From contig MKVQ01000005.1 in NCBI GenBank assembly GCA_001899635.1, positions 1 to 64,000 on the forward strand: DNA of 64,000 nucleotides. The letters are read 5' to 3'. A model generated the notes under the pieces. The model had not been told where the DNA came from and made no database searches. It saw nothing but the letters and a program-made list of their open reading frames with translations. Source of the DNA: Myxococcales bacterium 68-20 (GTDB lineage: Bacteria > Myxococcota_A > Polyangia > Polyangiales > Polyangiaceae). A program made the position numbers and the translations under genes. This document shows, one piece after another, positions 1 to 8,873 of this stretch; the stretch's first letter is position 1; every line of letters begins with the position of its first letter.

Positions 1-31
1 CTCACCGGTTGGAGAAGCGCAGCTGGAAGAT

Positions 32-63
32 GGACGTTTGTCCGCATACGCGGACGAACGTCC
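32..63. terminator. Strong hairpin downstream of the kinase gene
   Basis: Arms GGACGTTTGTCCGC (32-45) and GCGGACGAACGTCC (50-63) pair over 14 positions, with a single G-U wobble, around an ATAC loop. It lies 73 bp beyond the stop codon of the minus-strand kinase gene. There is no T-run on either side, so it may be a factor-independent stop of weak type, an mRNA-protecting structure, or a terminator for a gene to the left of the window. Confidence 0.5.
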
Positions 64-136
64 ATCCTCTTCACGGCGCACCATGTTCGTCATTCTACCC
101 GTCCGCCGGTCGCGCGGGCGAGTGATGTGCCACCGC

Positions 137-1657
137 TCAGAACGGCCGATACAGGTCTTTGCGCGAGGCGGGCGTGGTCGTCCGTTTCTTGACGGCAGCA
201 CCGGTCGTGGGCTTCGCCGCCGGGGTCGCGGTCGTCTTCGGGGCCGCCCCGCTGGTCGGCGGCTCCACGGCCGGCGGCGTCGGGTCGGCCGCCGCGGGCG
301 AACCCGTCGTCCACGACGACGGTGGGAGATCGGAGCTCGCAAGCGTCACGGCTGGCGGCGGAAGATCCGTGGTCGCCCTCTCCTGCGTCGCCGTCTCCGC
401 CGTCTCCGGCGTCTGCTCCTGCCTCGGCGTCTGCTCCTGCCTCGGCGTCGACCCCGCGGCGACCGCCGTCGGGCGCGTCGTGCGAACCGAGAGCACCAAG
501 AGCACGACCCCGGTGACGGCCATGAGCGCGAACACGACCGCCAGCGGGACGAACCACCTCCGCGGCGGCGCAACGAGATCGTAGGCGCCCGGATTCGACG
601 TGAGCGCCATGTTCGCGTCGAGCTCGCCGCTCCGCTCGTCGCGCACGAACGGCAGCGGCGAGCGACGGCTCGACGGAGTCACTCGCCGGCTGCTCGGCGG
701 CGGCAGGGCCCCCGCAGTGACGAACGTCGGCACGTTCGGACTGCTCGGCACGCGATCGGGCGGCGGAGACGTCGACGTCCCGATCGCATGCCCCGGGTTG
801 GCGCGCACGGCCGAAAGCTCCGCGCGCATCGTCGTCGCCGACGACCACCGCTCGGTCTTGTCGAACGCGAGGCAACCAGCGACCAGCGACTCGACGTGCG
901 CCGGAACGCCCGGAAGGGCGCGCGCGAGCGAACGCGCATGCAACGTCGCCGCCTTCACGAGATGCTCCGAGCTCGTCTCGGCGATGTGCACGTGCTCTCC
1001 CGAGAGCAGCGTGAAGACCGTCGCGCCGACCGACCAGATGTCGGTTCGTGCGTCGACGTCACGCGGGCGCGAGAGCGCCTGCTCCGGCGGCATGAACGCC
1101 GGCGTGCCGACCATCTGCCCCGTCTTCGTCGACGTCGCCGACGTATCGTCGACGAGACGTGCGATCCCGAAATCGAGGACCTTCAAACGACCAGCCGTCG
1201 TGACGAAGAGGTTCGACGGCTTGATGTCGCGATGAACGATGTTCTTTGCGTGCGCGATCTCCAGCACGGCGAGCAGCTGATCGCAGAACTCGAGCGTCTC
1301 GCGGAGCTCGAGGCGTCCGCCCACTCGCACGCGCCGCTCCTCGAGCGACTCGCCCTCGAGGAACTCGAGCACGAGATAGGGACAGCCCTCTTCCGTCGAT
1401 CCGTGATCGAGCACGCGCACGGTGCCCGGGTGATCGAGGACGTTGCCGAGCTGACCTTCACGCACGAAGCGACGACAGACCTCCTCGCTTCGACTCAGGT
1501 GGTCGTGAAGGACTTTGACCGCGACGTCCTCACCGTCGAACGTCTGCGCGCGGTACACGACAGCGGTCCCTCCTGCGCCGAGGACCTGCTTGAGCTGATA
1601 CTTTCCGCCGAGTGTCCGCCCGAGCCTGTCTCGAGCAGAGCCGCAGTCGACGTCCAT
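137..1657 (-). CDS. Membrane Ser/Thr protein kinase (Hanks type)
   Basis: A 506-residue eukaryotic-type kinase. The N-terminal domain (about residues 19-285) has the glycine loop GAGGTAVVY (27-35), catalytic Lys48, HRDIKPSN (142-149), DFG (162-164) and an APE-like PPEQA at 190-194, so it should be active. A Ser/Pro/Arg-rich linker follows, then one membrane segment near 368-391 and an outside tail rich in Pro, Thr and Ala with a short QEQTPRQEQTP repeat. The tail has no recognisable sensor domain. This is the common layout of myxobacterial PknB-like kinases, with the kinase in the cytoplasm. Nothing on its flanks names a substrate. The ATG at 1657 fits the domain start; a good ribosome site is not visible. 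Confidence 0.93.
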   Translation of the reverse strand: MDVDCGSARDRLGRTLGGKYQLKQVLGAGGTAVVYRAQTFDGEDVAVKVLHDHLSRSEEVCRRFVREGQLGNVLDHPGTVRVLDHGSTEEGCPYLVLEFLEGESLEERRVRVGGRLELRETLEFCDQLLAVLEIAHAKNIVHRDIKPSNLFVTTAGRLKVLDFGIARLVDDTSATSTKTGQMVGTPAFMPPEQALSRPRDVDARTDIWSVGATVFTLLSGEHVHIAETSSEHLVKAATLHARSLARALPGVPAHVESLVAGCLAFDKTERWSSATTMRAELSAVRANPGHAIGTSTSPPPDRVPSSPNVPTFVTAGALPPPSSRRVTPSSRRSPLPFVRDERSGELDANMALTSNPGAYDLVAPPRRWFVPLAVVFALMAVTGVVLLVLSVRTTRPTAVAAGSTPRQEQTPRQEQTPETAETATQERATTDLPPPAVTLASSDLPPSSWTTGSPAAADPTPPAVEPPTSGAAPKTTATPAAKPTTGAAVKKRTTTPASRKDLYRPF

Positions 1658-1919
1658 CGTCCCAACGTATCAGCTCACGGGACCCCATTCGACCGAAACG
1701 TGCGGTCCAGACTTCGCGCCGCGAAGGCGCGCGGGTGTGAGCATCACGCAGATGACGCCCCGGATGTGCGCGGCACCACCGGGAGCTCGCCTCATCGCGC
1801 AGCCATCGACACGATGGCTCACTCAGGTAGCTCGAGCGCTCGCTTCGCTCGCTCCTCGCGACGCGCGAAGGGCTGCGCCACCCGTCCGGCGCGATGCGGG
1901 ACCGGATAGCGAGGAGGCC

Positions 1920-3053
1920 TCAGCTCGCCTTGTCGACCGTGAGGAGCTTCGCCTTCCACGCCGTGAGCGCCGGACCGAGCTTGGTCTCGACCTCGCGGAT
2001 GTCCTCGGCGAGCTCCTTTTCCGGTGCGCCAGCGGCGAGCGCGTCCTTCAGGCACGCGAACGCCGCGACGTAGCGACCGCGCTGGATGAACGCGCGCGCG
2101 AGCGGAGGCAGCACCTCCTGCGGCAGTCCACCGAAAGCGAGCGCGCGCCGGAGCGGCCCGATGGCCTCGCCCGGACGATCGTTGAGGAGAAGCGCCTCGC
2201 CGAGACGCCGGAACAGCTCCGCCGCGGCCATGCCCTCCTGGGCGTACTGGATGCCGATGCGGAAGACCTCCTCGGCCTGCTCGATCTCACCGACGTGCAC
2301 GCACGCCGAGCCGAGGAGGCCGAGCCCCTTCGCGATGAGCGCACGCGCCTCGGGCGCGAGCATCTGGCCCTCCGGCGTCCGGAGGAAGATCGCGAGCGGC
2401 GCCGGCCACGTGCCGAGGAGCGCGATGACCTTCGGCCACTCCTTCCGGAGCGCGCAGGCCTCCGCGTCGGCGACCTTCGAGAGATCGATCGCAGAGCGCG
2501 CGCCGGTCGTGACGCGATCGAGCTCCTCGCGCACGTGCGCGCGCACGCGAAGGCGGAACGCGTCGAGCTCGTGCTTCTCCTCCAAGCCGTCGTGCAGGAC
2601 GGTGATCTCGGCCTGCGCGTTCTTGCCGCCCTCGAGCGTGAGCGTCACGAGCGAGTACCCGTAGAGCGGGGCGAGCAGCAGGTAGCGAACGCCGATGTAG
2701 AGCTGAATCGCCTCGATGTCCGTGTCGCGCTCGGGCGCGGGCGCCTGCTTCTCCTCCTCGACCAGGAGCGCGCCGACGAGGCGCCGCCGGAAGTCGGCGA
2801 GCGTGAGGCGCTGGGGCTCGAGGTCTCCCTCGGCCTCGGCCGAACCGACGACGAAGTCGACCAGCGTCTGGTCCGGGCTCCGGCGATCGATCGTCAGCGC
2901 GGTGATGCGCGCTCCAACGATGATCGAGAACGCGAAGAAGCGCTCACCGACGATTTCGCAGAGGGCCTGGAAGCTCCCGATGCCCTCGCCGATCCGCTCG
3001 AACCAGCCGTCCGTCCGCAGTGCATCGAGCGGAAATTGTTTCTTGGCAGCCAT
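1920..3053 (-). CDS. Hypothetical protein with TPR-like C-terminal half
   Basis: A 377-residue soluble protein with no signal peptide. I do not recognise the family. The N-terminal half (about 1-190) is a mixed alpha/beta region containing a hydrophobic stretch around IYIGVRYLLLAPLYGYSLVTLTLEGG. The C-terminal half, from about 225, is helical with repeating A/L/G patterns such as EQAEEVFRIGIQYAQ and GEAIGPLRRALAF that look like three or four TPR units. It is the last gene of a minus-strand run that begins at 6122, 62 bp after the DUF2400 gene, so it is probably co-transcribed. A scaffold or adaptor role is only inference from the TPR-like part. Confidence 0.75.
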   Translation of the reverse strand: MAAKKQFPLDALRTDGWFERIGEGIGSFQALCEIVGERFFAFSIIVGARITALTIDRRSPDQTLVDFVVGSAEAEGDLEPQRLTLADFRRRLVGALLVEEEKQAPAPERDTDIEAIQLYIGVRYLLLAPLYGYSLVTLTLEGGKNAQAEITVLHDGLEEKHELDAFRLRVRAHVREELDRVTTGARSAIDLSKVADAEACALRKEWPKVIALLGTWPAPLAIFLRTPEGQMLAPEARALIAKGLGLLGSACVHVGEIEQAEEVFRIGIQYAQEGMAAAELFRRLGEALLLNDRPGEAIGPLRRALAFGGLPQEVLPPLARAFIQRGRYVAAFACLKDALAAGAPEKELAEDIREVETKLGPALTAWKAKLLTVDKAS

Positions 3054-3115
3054 CTAAAGCTCTTGCGGGCAGCGAGCCCAACCGCGTCCAGGATCTCACC
3101 AAATGGCACGTAAAG

Positions 3116-4144
3116 TCACGCCGTTCTTTTCCGCTTCGACGGAGGAGGCGGCGAAGCCGGGCCGGCGCCTTCGCCGCGCCACCGGATGCAGACCGACTTC
3201 ACACCGCAACCTTCGCAGCGGACGGCGTCCTTCCGGGAAGGACAGCGCTGCAGCATCCCCATGTGGCAGAGCGAGAAGTCGTAGCGCGTCGGATCGTCGG
3301 CGTCGTAGCGCGCCAGCGCGGCCGTGATTTCGACGGCCGTCTTCCACGACACGTCCGGGCGCCTCGTGAAGCCGAGGTTCCTCGAAAGCGTATGGATGTG
3401 GACGTCCACGGGCATCAAGAGGCGGCGCGGCGGGACCGGCCAGAGGCCGAGGTCGATCCCGTCGGACGGGCGCACCATCCACCGGAGGAACAGGAGGAGC
3501 CGCTTCGCTCCGCCGCCCGCCCGGGCGTTCGACAAGAGGTTCACCGGCCCGCGGCGGTCCGTCGGCTTCGATTCGCCCGGCAGCGGCAGCCCACCGGCGA
3601 TACGGATGCGGTCGCAGAAGGCCGCCAGCGCCTCGCGCAAACCTTCGTGCTCCGACGGCGCGGTCCGGTCCGCCTCGCGAAGGGCGCGCGCGAACGCGGC
3701 TCCGAGCGAGCCGTCCTCGCGCTGGACGCGTCGCGCGCCGACGAGGAGCCTCGCGACGTCCTCGCCCTTGAAGACGCGGTGCTTCCAGCCCTCGAGCGCG
3801 GCGTGGAGCGCGGCCTCGTCGTCCGCCGCCTTCGCCGGGCTCGGCCCGACGCGCCGCAAGAGGTCCGCGACCTTCATCCGGATCGCCTTCACGTTGCCGA
3901 AGGCCAGGTTCGCCGCAACGAGCGCGACGAGCTCGCGATCGGCTCGACGCTCGTACGCGTGGACGAAGTCGACCGGATCGTTCGCTCGCCGGGCACGCAG
4001 GTCTTCGCGCGCGCGCACGCCGTCGAGGGTCGCTTTGATCGCCGCCTGGCGCGCAGCTTCGCTGTTCGCCGCACGCTTCGACGGGCGCGATGCGCGGTCC
4101 GCGGACAGCGACTGGGGCGTCCTCCTCTGTGCGACGCGGCTCAT
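3116..4144 (-). CDS. DUF2400/TIGR02757 family protein with Fe-S-like cysteine loop
   Basis: 342 residues. The central and C-terminal parts carry the family signature seen in TIGR02757/DUF2400 proteins: KRLLLFLRWMVR, DLGLWPVPP, LMPVDVHIHTLSR, and DDPTRYDFSLCHMG. The biochemical role of the family is not established. Near the end five cysteines occur at 293, 301, 310, 313 and 319, giving C-x8-C-x2-C-x5-C. The last three keep the spacing of the [4Fe-4S] loop of endonuclease III and MutY. The first about 35 residues are basic and low complexity. The ATG overlaps the stop of nothing upstream but its own start (4144) overlaps the TGA of the preceding TPR gene as ATGA, indicating translational coupling. 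Confidence 0.85.
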   Translation of the reverse strand: MSRVAQRRTPQSLSADRASRPSKRAANSEAARQAAIKATLDGVRAREDLRARRANDPVDFVHAYERRADRELVALVAANLAFGNVKAIRMKVADLLRRVGPSPAKAADDEAALHAALEGWKHRVFKGEDVARLLVGARRVQREDGSLGAAFARALREADRTAPSEHEGLREALAAFCDRIRIAGGLPLPGESKPTDRRGPVNLLSNARAGGGAKRLLLFLRWMVRPSDGIDLGLWPVPPRRLLMPVDVHIHTLSRNLGFTRRPDVSWKTAVEITAALARYDADDPTRYDFSLCHMGMLQRCPSRKDAVRCEGCGVKSVCIRWRGEGAGPASPPPPSKRKRTA

Positions 4145-5145
4145 AGCGTGATGTCCTGCCCGATCGGAGCGGGCTGTGGCTCGCGCAGCGCGCGCCTCTC
4201 CGCGCGCTCATGCTCGGACTTCGCCTCCGCGAGGCGTGCCTTGGCGATCGCGAGCCAGGCGTCGCCTTTCGCCTCCCCTCCCTTCACGTATTCGCCGAAC
4301 GACTTCGCTGCCTGGCGCCACAGCTCGGCGGCATCGCGTGCGGACGTCGCCACACGCGCGCGCGCGGCCATGCCGAGCCCCTCGTACCAGTGGATCTCGT
4401 ACTCCGGCGTGAAGAAGACCTCCCCCTTGCTCCGGAGCAGGTGCGGGCGCCCCATCGAGCGCAGCATCTCGATCGCGAACCGCGCCTCCTTCTCGGCGGC
4501 GAGCCGGTCGCCTGAGCGATCGAGCGCGACGGCGAGCCCCCACGTCGCGAGCGGAGCGGTCTCCCGCGCAGGCACGCGGCCGGCGATGCGGAGCGCCTCG
4601 CGGTAGCCCTCGATCGCCTCCTTCAGGTCGCCGAGATGCATCTGCGTCTCCGCGAGGTTCAAGGTCGGCGTCGCGCGCGCGAGCTCCTCGGTCTCGCGCC
4701 TCAGCACCTCGCCGTACGCCTCGCGCTCGCACAGGTGGTCGCCGAGATGTCCGCACGCGAACGCGAGGCGAAGCCATGCTCCATCGACCGCAGGATGGTC
4801 GGGGAACTTCGCGATCGCGGCCTTGAGGACCTGAGCAGCGCGCGGGTAGTTCTCGAGGAGCGAGTAGACCTGCGCGAGGTCGAACCGGAGGAGAGCGTTC
4901 TCGTGGTGCTCGGCGCCCGCGCGCACGAGCATCGCGAGAACGCGCTCGCGTTCGCCGAAGTCGACCTCGGCGACCGCGGTACGGACGAGGCGCTGCTGGA
5001 CCGCCCGATGGAGATCGAAGGCCTCGGCGGCCTCGGGATCGCGCGCGCGCTCCCAGACCGACGGCGGAGTATCCGCGCGCGCTCCAGGCGCGACCGCGAG
5101 CACGAACGCGACAGTCGTGACGAGCGCGCGCGCAAGGCGCTTCAC
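4141..5145 (-). CDS. Exported TPR protein
   Basis: Starting at GTG 5145 the product has 334 residues and begins VKRLARALVTTVAFVLAVAPGARA, a normal signal peptide; an in-frame start at 5256 would add 37 basic residues that lie inside the upstream gene and is rejected. The GTG overlaps the upstream TGA (GTGA). The mature part is almost wholly helical with four or more TPR-like repeats (NALLRFDLAQVYSLLENYPRA, ATPTLNLAETQMHLGDLKEA, WGLAVALDRSGDRLAAEKEA). Periplasmic location is inferred. It sits between another exported TPR protein and the DUF2400 gene with 4-bp overlaps on both sides. The specific role is unknown. Confidence 0.8.
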   Translation of the reverse strand: MKRLARALVTTVAFVLAVAPGARADTPPSVWERARDPEAAEAFDLHRAVQQRLVRTAVAEVDFGERERVLAMLVRAGAEHHENALLRFDLAQVYSLLENYPRAAQVLKAAIAKFPDHPAVDGAWLRLAFACGHLGDHLCEREAYGEVLRRETEELARATPTLNLAETQMHLGDLKEAIEGYREALRIAGRVPARETAPLATWGLAVALDRSGDRLAAEKEARFAIEMLRSMGRPHLLRSKGEVFFTPEYEIHWYEGLGMAARARVATSARDAAELWRQAAKSFGEYVKGGEAKGDAWLAIAKARLAEAKSEHERAERRALREPQPAPIGQDITL

Positions 5146-6122
5146 CGCGCGCCTCCGTTGTTCGTCTTCCCGGCCTTCAGGGCGGGACGCGGCGACGCCG
5201 CCTCTTGCTTCTTCGGCGCGGCGCCGCCCGCGTGCTCGCGCGCGTGATCGGCCCACGGGCCCTTGCCGCCGGCGCCCTCGAGGTACTTGCGCCAGGCATC
5301 CTTCGCCGGCGCCCCCCCTTCGCTCTCGAGCGCGATCGCGACGAGCGCGTCACTCTCGCTCGCCGCGCCCGCGTCAGCCATCGCCTCGGCCACGCGGGGG
5401 TCGGCGAGGAGCGGCCTCACGTCCGCGCGCGAGAGCGACGCGAGGACGGCCTTTGCTTCTTCGCGGAGCCCGGCGCGATCGAGCGCGAGGCCGAGCGCCG
5501 TGACGGTGGCGACCTGCATCGCGTCCTGTGCGTCGCGCCGCGCCTGGCGGAACATCGCGACGGCATCGTCGATGCCGGCGGCCCCTTGTGCCATCACCGT
5601 CATCCCCGCCTCGAACGACGCCGACGAGCGCTCCTGCGCGGTCAGCGCCGACGTACGCGGGAGCGCCGCGCGGTAGGCCTGCGCCGCCTCGGCGAGGTGC
5701 CCCGTGCGCGCGTTCGCTCGCGCCCATGCGAGGAGCGCGACCGGATCGTCGAGCGCGCGATCGTCGCGCCGCTTCGCCTCGCTCAGCGAGACGAGCGCGT
5801 CCTCTGGCCGGCCGAGCCGGAGGAGCGCCCGGCCCTTGAGGACGTGCGGCGACGCGCGGCCGGGCAAGAGCTTGTCCGCCTCGTCGGCGATCTGCGGCAC
5901 CTCCTTCACGAGGACGCTCGACCCCGACCCGACGAGCTTCGCGGTGCCGCTCGCCAGGAGGTCGCAGTAGCGCCGGAGGTTCGGCTCCTTGGCGCGCTCC
6001 CACGCGTTCGTCGCGCGGAAGCCCTCGATCACGCCACACTCTGCCGGGCGAGCCGTCCCGAACGCGCCCTGCGCGGACGCGGGCTGGAGGAGCCAGACGA
6101 GGGCGAGAACGGAGCCGTGCAC
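5142..6122 (-). CDS. Exported TPR protein
   Basis: 326 residues. A short hydrophobic N-terminus (MHGSVLALVWLLQPASAQG) reads as a signal peptide with cleavage after SAQ or ASA. The mature protein contains degenerate TPR units between about 75 and 225 (PHVLKGRALLRLGRPEDALVSL, VALLAWARANARTGHLAEAA, TVTALGLALDRAGLREEAKA), and a Lys/Pro/Ala-rich tail. It is the first gene of the minus-strand run, 120 bp after purA, and its stop codon overlaps the start of the next TPR gene. The pair probably acts together in the periplasm, perhaps as cell-envelope assembly factors, but that is inference. Confidence 0.78.
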   Translation of the reverse strand: MHGSVLALVWLLQPASAQGAFGTARPAECGVIEGFRATNAWERAKEPNLRRYCDLLASGTAKLVGSGSSVLVKEVPQIADEADKLLPGRASPHVLKGRALLRLGRPEDALVSLSEAKRRDDRALDDPVALLAWARANARTGHLAEAAQAYRAALPRTSALTAQERSSASFEAGMTVMAQGAAGIDDAVAMFRQARRDAQDAMQVATVTALGLALDRAGLREEAKAVLASLSRADVRPLLADPRVAEAMADAGAASESDALVAIALESEGGAPAKDAWRKYLEGAGGKGPWADHAREHAGGAAPKKQEAASPRPALKAGKTNNGGAR

Positions 6123-6242
6123 GATCGAGAAGCTAGCGCAGATCCCGGCGGGGCGTGAGCTGCTCCCCGCCGGTCCGAGCCGCGACCCGAGCCCCGCGCC
6201 ACGTACCGCGTGACGAGCGGGGGGCTCCTCGTTGGACGACGG

Positions 6243-7520
6243 TCAGAGCGCGAACGGATCGCGGAGCACGATCGTCTCGTCGCGCCGCGGGCCGATGCTC
6301 GCGAGGACCAGCGGGCAGCCCGCCTCTTCCTCGATGAAGCGCATGTAGTCGCGCGCAGCCGCAGGCAGCTCATCCATCGAGCGCGCCTTGCCCAGCTCTT
6401 CGCTCCATCCGCGGAAGGTCTTCAGCACGGGCTTGGCCGTGTCGAGCTCGTCGATGGGGAAGTCGCTCGTACGGCCGTGCGGCGTGTCGTAGGCGACGCA
6501 GACCGCGATCTCGTCGAGGCCGGTGAGGACGTCGAGCTTGGTGAGCGCGAGCCCGTCGAGGCCGTTGACGGCGACCGCGTAGCGGAGGGCGGGAAGGTCG
6601 AGCCAGCCGGTCCGACGCGGGCGGCCGGTCACCGATCCGAACTCGGCGCCGACCTTGCGGATGCGGTCGCCGACCTCGTCGAAGAGCTCCGTCGGGAACG
6701 GGCCGCTGCCCACGCGGGTCGTGTACGCCTTCACGAGGCCGATGACCTCGTCGATGCGGCTCGGGCCCACGCCGGCTCCGACGCACGCGCCGCCCGCAGT
6801 GGGCGTCGACGACGTGACGAACGGATAGGTGCCGTGATCGACGTCGAGCAGCGTGCCTTGTGCGCCCTCGAGGATGACGCGCTTCTGCGCCTTGATCGCG
6901 CGCTCGACGAGCGGCTGCGTCGCGGCGAGCATCTTCACGATGCGCGCGCGTGTCGGCTCGATCGCCTCGAGCACCTCGTCGACCGTCGGCCCCTTGTTGC
7001 CGAGCGCCGCGAAGATCGGCGCCCAGCCTTCGAGCGCGCTGCCGACGAGATCGCGGAGACGCGCAGGGTCTCGGAACGCGCCGAGCGTGATCCCGCGGCG
7101 GGCGAACTTGTCCTCGTAGCAAGGACCGACGCCGCGCTTCGTCGTTCCGATCGCGCCCTTCCCCTGCTCGCGGAGGCCGTCGATCATGACGTGGTACGGG
7201 AGGATCGCGTGCGCGCGATCGGAGACGATCAGGCGCCCCTCGGCGGCGACGCCGCGCTTCTGGAGGTCGTCGAGCTCGGAGACGAGGCTCTTCGGATCAA
7301 TGACCATCCCCTGCCCGAGGACACACGTGACGTCCTTGCGCAGGACGCCGCTCGGCACGAGGCGCACGACGATCTTCTCGTCGCCGACGACGAGGGTGTG
7401 CCCCGCGTTCGGACCTCCGCCGTAGCGCACGACCATGTCGGCGCGCTCGGTGAAGATGTCGACGATCTTGCCCTTCCCCTCGTCGCCCCACTGAGCACCC
7501 ACGATCACGACGGCCGGCAT
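6243..7520 (-). CDS. purA: Adenylosuccinate synthetase
   Basis: 425 residues, the usual length. It makes adenylosuccinate from IMP, aspartate and GTP, the first committed step to AMP, in the cytoplasm. The N-terminus IVGAQWGDEGKGKIVD is the PurA signature with the GTP-binding GDEGKGK loop, followed by RYGGGPNAGHT. Further conserved blocks are GTTKRGVGPCYEDK and the C-terminal GRPRRTGWLDL. The ATG lies 3 bp after the hisZ stop codon, so the two genes are one unit; a hisZ-purA order is also known from other bacteria. A perfect inverted repeat sits 32-52 bp upstream within the end of hisZ. Confidence 0.97.
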   Translation of the reverse strand: MPAVVIVGAQWGDEGKGKIVDIFTERADMVVRYGGGPNAGHTLVVGDEKIVVRLVPSGVLRKDVTCVLGQGMVIDPKSLVSELDDLQKRGVAAEGRLIVSDRAHAILPYHVMIDGLREQGKGAIGTTKRGVGPCYEDKFARRGITLGAFRDPARLRDLVGSALEGWAPIFAALGNKGPTVDEVLEAIEPTRARIVKMLAATQPLVERAIKAQKRVILEGAQGTLLDVDHGTYPFVTSSTPTAGGACVGAGVGPSRIDEVIGLVKAYTTRVGSGPFPTELFDEVGDRIRKVGAEFGSVTGRPRRTGWLDLPALRYAVAVNGLDGLALTKLDVLTGLDEIAVCVAYDTPHGRTSDFPIDELDTAKPVLKTFRGWSEELGKARSMDELPAAARDYMRFIEEEAGCPLVLASIGPRRDETIVLRDPFAL

Positions 7521-7523
7521 ACT

Positions 7524-8810
7524 TCACGCTCCTTCATCTTCTGCTGCCGAGGGCCGATCATTATGATCGGCCGCGCTGGGATCCTCGCCGCTGCTTAGCA
7601 CGCGGACGACTTCGTCTGTGGTCGTCTTCCGATCGACGGAATCCTCCCAGACGAATGCAAAGCCCCACGACGCCGCATAAGCGCGCGCGCGCGTGGAGTC
7701 CGAAACCGCGACCGCTGGGATCCCCCTCGACCTCAGCTCGAAGACGCGCGGATCCGAATCGGTACCGACGACGACGACTCCGGACTTGCGAGGACGCAGC
7801 CCATGCGCAGCGCGCACCGCCCAGGCGAGCGCGTCGAGGTCGAGCCCGAGGCCAACCGCAGGCCGCGGCGCCCCGTAGCGCGCGAGCAGATCGTCGTAAC
7901 GGCCGCCGCCGCCGACCGGTTCTCCGGGGCCTTCAGCGTAAATCGAGAAGATCGTCCCCGTGTAGTACGACAGACCGCGGACCTCGCCGGGATCGGCCGA
8001 GAGATGGGGCCCGAGCCCACGCGCCGACGCCGCGTCGAAGAGCGCGAGCAGCCGGCTCGCAGGAGCCTGTGCGGGCGTGCCGGCGAGGAGCGACACCGCC
8101 TCGACGAGCGCCTCGCGCCCGCCGTGGAGGCGCGCGAGCGCGCTCACCTGCGGACCGATCGCGAGGCCCCGAGAGAGCTCTACGAGCGCTGGCTCGTCCT
8201 TACGCGCGAGCGCGACCGAAATCTCCGCCGCACGCGCGGCGGGGACGTCCGCGAGGAGCTCGCGCACGATGCCGGCATCGGAGACGTCGATGGTGAAGCG
8301 CTCGAGGCCCGCGCCCGAGCGGATGACGTCCGCGGCGAGACAGAGGAGCTCGAGATCACCCTCGGCGCCGGCGACGCCGCAGAGCTCCACACCGACCTGC
8401 GGGATCTGCCGGTGCTTCTTGGCGCGCGACGATCGGCGACGGACGACCGTCCCCTCGTAGGCGAGCCGGAACGGCGGCTCGCGGTCGCCGAGCCGGGTGG
8501 CGACGATGCGCGCCACCTGAGGAGTCATGTCCGGGCGGAAGACGGCGACCTCTCCGGACTCCGGCTCGATGAAGCGCAGGACGTCGTCGGCGGCCGAGGC
8601 TCCGAGCCCGCGCTCGAGCACGCTGGCGAGCTCGAACGCCGGCGGCGTCACGAGGAGATAGCCGTGCAGCGAGAAGCGCTCGAGGACCGCGCGCGCCAGA
8701 TCGCGACGACTCGCCGCCTCTTCCGGCAGGAGGTCGCGCATCCCCGGTGGTAGCGGATGCTCGAGCGCACCAAAGGGCGTCGACTCGAGGTTCGAAGGAC
8801 CGTCCACCAT
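7524..8810 (-). CDS. hisZ: ATP phosphoribosyltransferase regulatory subunit HisZ (HisRS paralogue)
   Basis: From ATG 8810 the protein has 428 residues (an ATG at 8831 would add seven). It has the class II synthetase-like core: LPPGMRDLLPEEA, motif 2 region FRLAYEGTVVRRR, QVGVELCG, and GLSYYTGTIFSIYAEG followed by GGGRYDDLL. True HisRS has a LDYYT(R/K)TVFE loop and a histidine-contacting Arg that are altered here, and the C-terminal anticodon domain is reduced to a short Rossmann-like end. This favours HisZ, which activates the short form of HisG in histidine synthesis. No hisG is in the window. It lies 3 bp upstream of purA. HisRS remains a less likely alternative. Confidence 0.8.
   Translation of the reverse strand: MVDGPSNLESTPFGALEHPLPPGMRDLLPEEAASRRDLARAVLERFSLHGYLLVTPPAFELASVLERGLGASAADDVLRFIEPESGEVAVFRPDMTPQVARIVATRLGDREPPFRLAYEGTVVRRRSSRAKKHRQIPQVGVELCGVAGAEGDLELLCLAADVIRSGAGLERFTIDVSDAGIVRELLADVPAARAAEISVALARKDEPALVELSRGLAIGPQVSALARLHGGREALVEAVSLLAGTPAQAPASRLLALFDAASARGLGPHLSADPGEVRGLSYYTGTIFSIYAEGPGEPVGGGGRYDDLLARYGAPRPAVGLGLDLDALAWAVRAAHGLRPRKSGVVVVGTDSDPRVFELRSRGIPAVAVSDSTRARAYAASWGFAFVWEDSVDRKTTTDEVVRVLSSGEDPSAADHNDRPSAAEDEGA
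7552..7572. repeat. Perfect inverted repeat in the hisZ 3' end, upstream of purA
   Basis: GGCCGATCA (7552-7560) and TGATCGGCC (7564-7572) are exact reverse complements around TTA. The element is inside the low-complexity C-terminal codons of hisZ and 32-52 bp before the purA start. It could fold in the hisZ-purA mRNA or be a dimeric operator. Function is unknown. Confidence 0.45.
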
Positions 8811-8873
8811 CGCGGAGCAGGCTCGTCGCACGACGCGCTCAACGCGTCAACGCGATCGCTGACGAAGCCGCGA

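Noticed and set aside
38-1909. Long plus-strand frame antisense to the first kinase
   Set aside because: The protein is Arg-rich without motifs, while the minus strand shows a full kinase. High GC leaves long antisense frames.
1737-4606. Long plus-strand frames over the hypothetical and DUF2400 genes
   Set aside because: Arg/Glu-rich low-complexity translations, no start signals, and the minus strand has clear family features.
6210-7598. Plus-strand frame over purA
   Set aside because: Antisense to a perfect PurA; no family features.
7524-8810. True histidyl-tRNA synthetase
   Set aside because: The histidine-site loop is changed (GLSYYTGTIF), the anticodon domain is reduced, and it abuts purA as in hisZ-purA units.
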